64,000 nt of DNA, taken from Nostoc sp. TCL240-02 (lineage in GTDB: Bacteria > Cyanobacteriota > Cyanobacteriia > Cyanobacteriales > Nostocaceae). The stretch lies in assembly GCF_013343235.1 (NCBI RefSeq), contig NZ_CP040094.1, forward strand, positions 6,319,001 through 6,383,000, read 5' to 3'. The notes under the pieces are model-generated. The model made no database searches. It saw only the letters and a program-made list of their open reading frames with translations, and was not told the DNA's origin. The position numbers and the translations under genes are program-made. Below are positions 60,935-64,000 of this stretch, piece by piece. How positions within the stretch are numbered: position 1 is the first letter of the stretch; the number at the start of each line of letters is the position of its first letter.

Positions 60935-61229
60935 GTTCAGTTAAGACTAAAAATTTGCAATCAAAGTCAATTTTTTAACGTAGACGCGGAGCGGCTTGCC
61001 GTAGGCTACCGCCAAGGCGCAGAGGACACGGAGAGAAAAAAGAAATGCTTAAGCCAAGCGTATTGCGTTATAAACTAATACAGTTCAGTTAAGGCTAAAA
61101 CTCTTTGCCAAAGTCAATTTTTTTAACGAACCGCATTCGCGCAGCGTCTCGTTAGAGAAGGACGCAAAGGACGCAAAGAGAAGAAAGAAATGCTGGAAAT
61201 GCTTAACCCAAGCGTATTGGTTTATATAA
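60935..61229. repeat. Tandem duplication of about 148 bp built of genomic repeats
   Basis: GTTCAGTTAAG starts unit 1 at 60935 and unit 2 at 61083. Both continue with AAAGTCAATTTTTT, a repeat block (one with GACGCGGAGCGGCTTGCC, one with GAACCGC and GGACGCAAAG), and AAATGCTTAA-CCAAGCGTATTG. The first unit overlaps the open 5' extension of the restriction-modification gene. Confidence 0.75.
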
Positions 61230-61345
61230 TTCTAAATCCTTTGTAAAATCTTATTTTTCTACCTTTATGCCTTTTACAGCTTGCCGCAAAGGGCATAAAG
61301 GGAGAGAGGATTCAAGTAATTAGTGTAAGTTTATTTAATCAACAC

Positions 61346-62698
61346 TCAAATAAGTCCTGCTGATTCATATAATCGTTTAAGCATTGCTGAAATCCTTGCA
61401 CCATAATCTAAATCTGCTGACCATCGCCCTGATAGCTGATCGATTAATGTTGCAATCCCGCGTGTAACAAAGCGAAATCTTGGATCTACTACTTCTTGTA
61501 CCAAAGGTTCTAAACTGGCGTAAGCTTTTAAATGTTGGATGTGTGCCCTCACTCCAATTCTGGCACTTGGAAAAGATGCAGCTTCCGAACCGCCACCGAT
61601 CGCACCTAAACCTGCAAAGTTATTTTGCTCAGGTTTAATATCACCGCCGAAACGTAAAAATCCAGTTTCTACACACATTTGGCAAAAGGCAATATCATAG
61701 TTTACTCCCTCTATCCCTGCTTCTTCCCGATAAAGTTTGGGAATATCAGGAAACTTTGCCAAAGCATTTTCGTTATTGTTTCTGAGGAATAATTGCAACT
61801 GTATTTCTGAAGTATTACCATTTGACATAACTCGTTCCAATTGACCTGGGCAAACGATCAAATTGGAGCGCAAACTGACAGTCCGAGTTGCAGCATCCCA
61901 ATTAACCGCAACATTAAAATCTCGGAGTTCTATTGCTTTAATATAAACTATTTTACGATAGGTAATTCGATTAACATTAGCTGCTTTTGAAAGATCAATT
62001 CGCAGCCGATCTACTAAATCAATGGGGATGTAAGCATTGCCATTAACTAATACTCCTTGTTCTGAGTAATTTTGGCCATTAATATTAATATTAATTGGTG
62101 GATAATTTGCTTCGGCTGGAGTGCCAGGAGTAGGATCGATCGCACGACTCCAAGTTACCAATCCATCAGCAATGCCTAAAGCAAAATCACGGCGACGAGT
62201 TTGCAGCAAAGCCCGATCCTCTGGATTGCTAAGAAAGCCCACTTGCATTGCCAAAGCTGGAAGCGTTGTCTGGCGACAGAATGCTAAACTACCTAATCCA
62301 CTATCTGTATCTGGCTTGACTCCCCGATTCGGTAATTGGGGGACGCGGCGCAATAATCCCACTAGCAACTGTTCACCATTGCTTTTACGATCGCTATTAT
62401 TCGCAATATAAAAGACGCTAGCCCCACGCACAGAAGGGCTGCTAGCTGCATCAGATTGAATCTCTAAGGCAACATCACCCCGGCGGCCGCGAGAATTGAT
62501 CCAGGTGATGGTTTGGGCGGCACTCAAGTCATCGGGAACTGCTAAAATTTCCAAATTCCGCGCCCTCAGTTCCGTAACGATCAAATCCCGCAGCAGAATC
62601 ATCTCTTTCGCTTCAGTTGTACCACCTGCGATCGCACCTAAATCGATTCCTCCTGCTTCTCTGCCTCCATGAGCGGCTGATATAAAAATACGTCCCAT
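61346..62698 (-). CDS. Cell-wall N-acetylmuramoyl-L-alanine amidase with glucosaminidase-like domain
   Basis: 450 aa. An N-terminal amidase_3 domain (about 1-185) has the zinc histidine in SAAHGG near residue 9, a glutamate in GTTEAKEMILL near 31, and ALAMQVGFLSNPEDRALLQ near 150 with the usual E replaced by Q in this segment. A stalk-type domain (about 200-275) is followed by a glucosaminidase-like domain (about 290-440) with CQMCVETGFLRFGGDI and NNFAGLGAIGGG. No signal peptide is visible, so export may use another route, or the start may be upstream. The enzyme would cut peptidoglycan. Confidence 0.82.
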   Translation of the reverse strand: MGRIFISAAHGGREAGGIDLGAIAGGTTEAKEMILLRDLIVTELRARNLEILAVPDDLSAAQTITWINSRGRRGDVALEIQSDAASSPSVRGASVFYIANNSDRKSNGEQLLVGLLRRVPQLPNRGVKPDTDSGLGSLAFCRQTTLPALAMQVGFLSNPEDRALLQTRRRDFALGIADGLVTWSRAIDPTPGTPAEANYPPINININGQNYSEQGVLVNGNAYIPIDLVDRLRIDLSKAANVNRITYRKIVYIKAIELRDFNVAVNWDAATRTVSLRSNLIVCPGQLERVMSNGNTSEIQLQLFLRNNNENALAKFPDIPKLYREEAGIEGVNYDIAFCQMCVETGFLRFGGDIKPEQNNFAGLGAIGGGSEAASFPSARIGVRAHIQHLKAYASLEPLVQEVVDPRFRFVTRGIATLIDQLSGRWSADLDYGARISAMLKRLYESAGLI

Positions 62699-62839
62699 TT
62701 TCAGTATTTCCTCTGATAAAATTAAATGTAAGCAATTGTATAGATCATTCTTGGTCTAGCAACAAGAATATAATAGCTATCAGTTGGTAAACCCACCGCA
62801 GTGTTAACTACCAACTCATGACTTAACAAATAGACTAGA

Positions 62840-64000
62840 ATGCAAATCCCCCGCTTGCACCCAGATACAATTGAGGAAGTTAAACTACGGGCTGATATTG
62901 TAGATGTCGTCTCGGAATACGTAGTTTTACGCAAACGTGGAAAGGATTTTGTCGGTTTGTGCCCCTTCCATGACGAGAAATCTCCTAGTTTCACCGTCAG
63001 CCAGACTAAGCAAATGTACTATTGCTTCGGCTGTCAAGCTGGAGGAAATGCCATCAAGTTTGTGATGGAGTTGGGAAAGCGCTCTTTTGCCGATGTGGTG
63101 CTGGATTTAGCACGGCGTTACCAAGTACCTGTACAAACCCTCGAACCCGAACAACGTCAAGAATTGCAGCGTCAGCTATCTTTGCGTGAGCAGTTGTATG
63201 AAGTTCTAGCAACGTCCGCCCAATTTTATCAACACGCCCTGAGACAATCCCAAGGGCAAAAGGCGCTTCAATATTTGCAATCTAACCGCCAACTCAAAGA
63301 AGAAACTATCCAGCAATTTGGTTTAGGTTATGCCCCCGTCGGTTGGGAAACTCTTTATCGTTATCTAGTGGAAGATAAACATTACCCAGCGCAGATCCTA
63401 GAAAAAGCGGGATTGATTAAGCCACGCAAGGAAGGAGGCGGTTATTATGATGTATTTCGCGATCGCTTGATGATTCCCATCCGCGATGTTCAAGGGCGCG
63501 TCATTGCCTTTGGTGGCAGAACTCTCACGGATGAACAACCGAAATATCTGAATTCACCAGAAACGGAACTTTTTAGTAAAGGTAAAACATTATTTGCCCT
63601 CGATCAAGCCAAGGGTGGGATTTCTCAACTCGATCAAGCGGTGGTGGTAGAGGGGTATTTTGATGCGATCGCTCTTCACGCTGCTGGGATTAATAACGCC
63701 GTTGCTTCCCTCGGTACAGCCTTAAGTTTAGAACAAGTCCGATTAATTTTACGCTATACCGAATCGAAGCAATTAGTACTCAACTTTGATGCTGATAAAG
63801 CCGGAACCAATGCCGCCGAACGGGCGATCGGTGAAATTGCCGAATTAGCATACAAAGGCGAAGTTCAGCTAAAAATTCTGAATTTAGCCGATGGTAAAGA
63901 TGCTGATGAATATTTGCATAGCCACACGCCAGAAGATTATGGAGAACTGCTAAAAAATGCGCCACTTTGGTTAGATTGGCAGATTCAGCAAATTATTCAA
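62840..64000 (+). CDS. dnaG: DNA primase DnaG, 3' end outside window
   Basis: Translated by hand from the ATG at 62840 (MQIPRLHPDTIEEVKLRADI); it stays open for 387 codons to the window edge. The CHC2 zinc finger reads CPFHDEKSPSFTVSQTKQMY then YCFGCQAGGN near 41-68. The core domain contains FRDRLMIPIRDVQGRVIAFG, and the TOPRIM glutamate lies in VVVEGYFDAIALH near 270. It makes RNA primers at replication forks. An ORF on the opposite strand at 62722-62994 is a shadow. Confidence 0.96.
   Translation, partial: MQIPRLHPDTIEEVKLRADIVDVVSEYVVLRKRGKDFVGLCPFHDEKSPSFTVSQTKQMYYCFGCQAGGNAIKFVMELGKRSFADVVLDLARRYQVPVQTLEPEQRQELQRQLSLREQLYEVLATSAQFYQHALRQSQGQKALQYLQSNRQLKEETIQQFGLGYAPVGWETLYRYLVEDKHYPAQILEKAGLIKPRKEGGGYYDVFRDRLMIPIRDVQGRVIAFGGRTLTDEQPKYLNSPETELFSKGKTLFALDQAKGGISQLDQAVVVEGYFDAIALHAAGINNAVASLGTALSLEQVRLILRYTESKQLVLNFDADKAGTNAAERAIGEIAELAYKGEVQLKILNLADGKDADEYLHSHTPEDYGELLKNAPLWLDWQIQQIIQ

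Noticed and set aside
60888..61345. Gene in the gap upstream of the restriction-modification fusion
   Set aside because: Only a tandem repeat duplication and repeat words are seen; no frame stays open beyond the short 5' extension of the fusion.
62722..62994. 90-aa ORF on the minus strand
   Set aside because: It overlaps the start of dnaG, which is certain from its zinc finger.

Overview
The window is chromosomal DNA of a filamentous, Nostoc-like cyanobacterium. The evidence is the frequent HIP1 octamer GCGATCGC, heptamer tandem repeats between genes, a DevBCA exporter, large hybrid kinases, serine/threonine kinases, and a CrhC-type helicase with the FAT variant of motif III. Both ends cut genes: a fluoride-type CLC antiporter at the left edge and dnaG at the right edge.

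Layout. 1-2.7 kb: a fluoride riboswitch in front of CLC-F, an MFS transporter, and a divergent ChrB-like gene with a two-dyad operator. 3-8.8 kb: housekeeping genes (HtpX, M16 peptidase, fructosamine kinase family, TMEM14-like protein, DUF815 ATPase). 9-15.2 kb: a stress/signalling block with a membrane coiled-coil TerB-C protein, a BrxD-like (DUF2791) ATPase, a kinase gene broken by one in-frame stop, and an intact membrane kinase. 15.3-16.4 kb: a CapA-family protein.

17,035-30,005: an integrated element of about 12.95 kb inside a tRNA-Ser(CGA) gene, crossing over at the anticodon arm. It supplies a new 3' half to the tRNA and leaves the old 3' half beside its tyrosine integrase. It carries two virion-like gene blocks (a LamG protein, a protein ending in a beta-sandwich-like segment, and a small, probably abundant protein behind a near-consensus promoter) and an antirepressor block (AntA, BRO-N and a third related protein). 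I see no terminase, portal, packaging ATPase, HK97-type capsid or replication gene. Two features make it stand out. Eight copies of a four-site array (RTGWCAY boxes, centres 13-12-13 bp apart) lie in nearly every gap between its transcription units. In addition, I found no GATC and no GGCC anywhere in the element, although both occur in the flanks. I read it as a temperate, possibly tailless or satellite, virus-like element with its own multi-operator control system. This is the best candidate for an undescribed system here.

30-64 kb: a gene-poor stretch with small palindromes and a MITE, a VIT/vWA protein, a low-GC three-gene cassette ending in an HNH nuclease, a duplicated leader in front of a 68-aa protein and an NB-ARC ATPase, devBCA with a divergent TetR regulator, an IF-3 gene with a probable rare ATC start divergent from crhC, an XPB helicase/Bax1 nuclease pair with a genomic repeat read through in frame, an adenylate cyclase, two large hybrid histidine kinases around a TPR protein, a restriction-modification fusion that has lost its 5' part, a cell-wall amidase, and dnaG.
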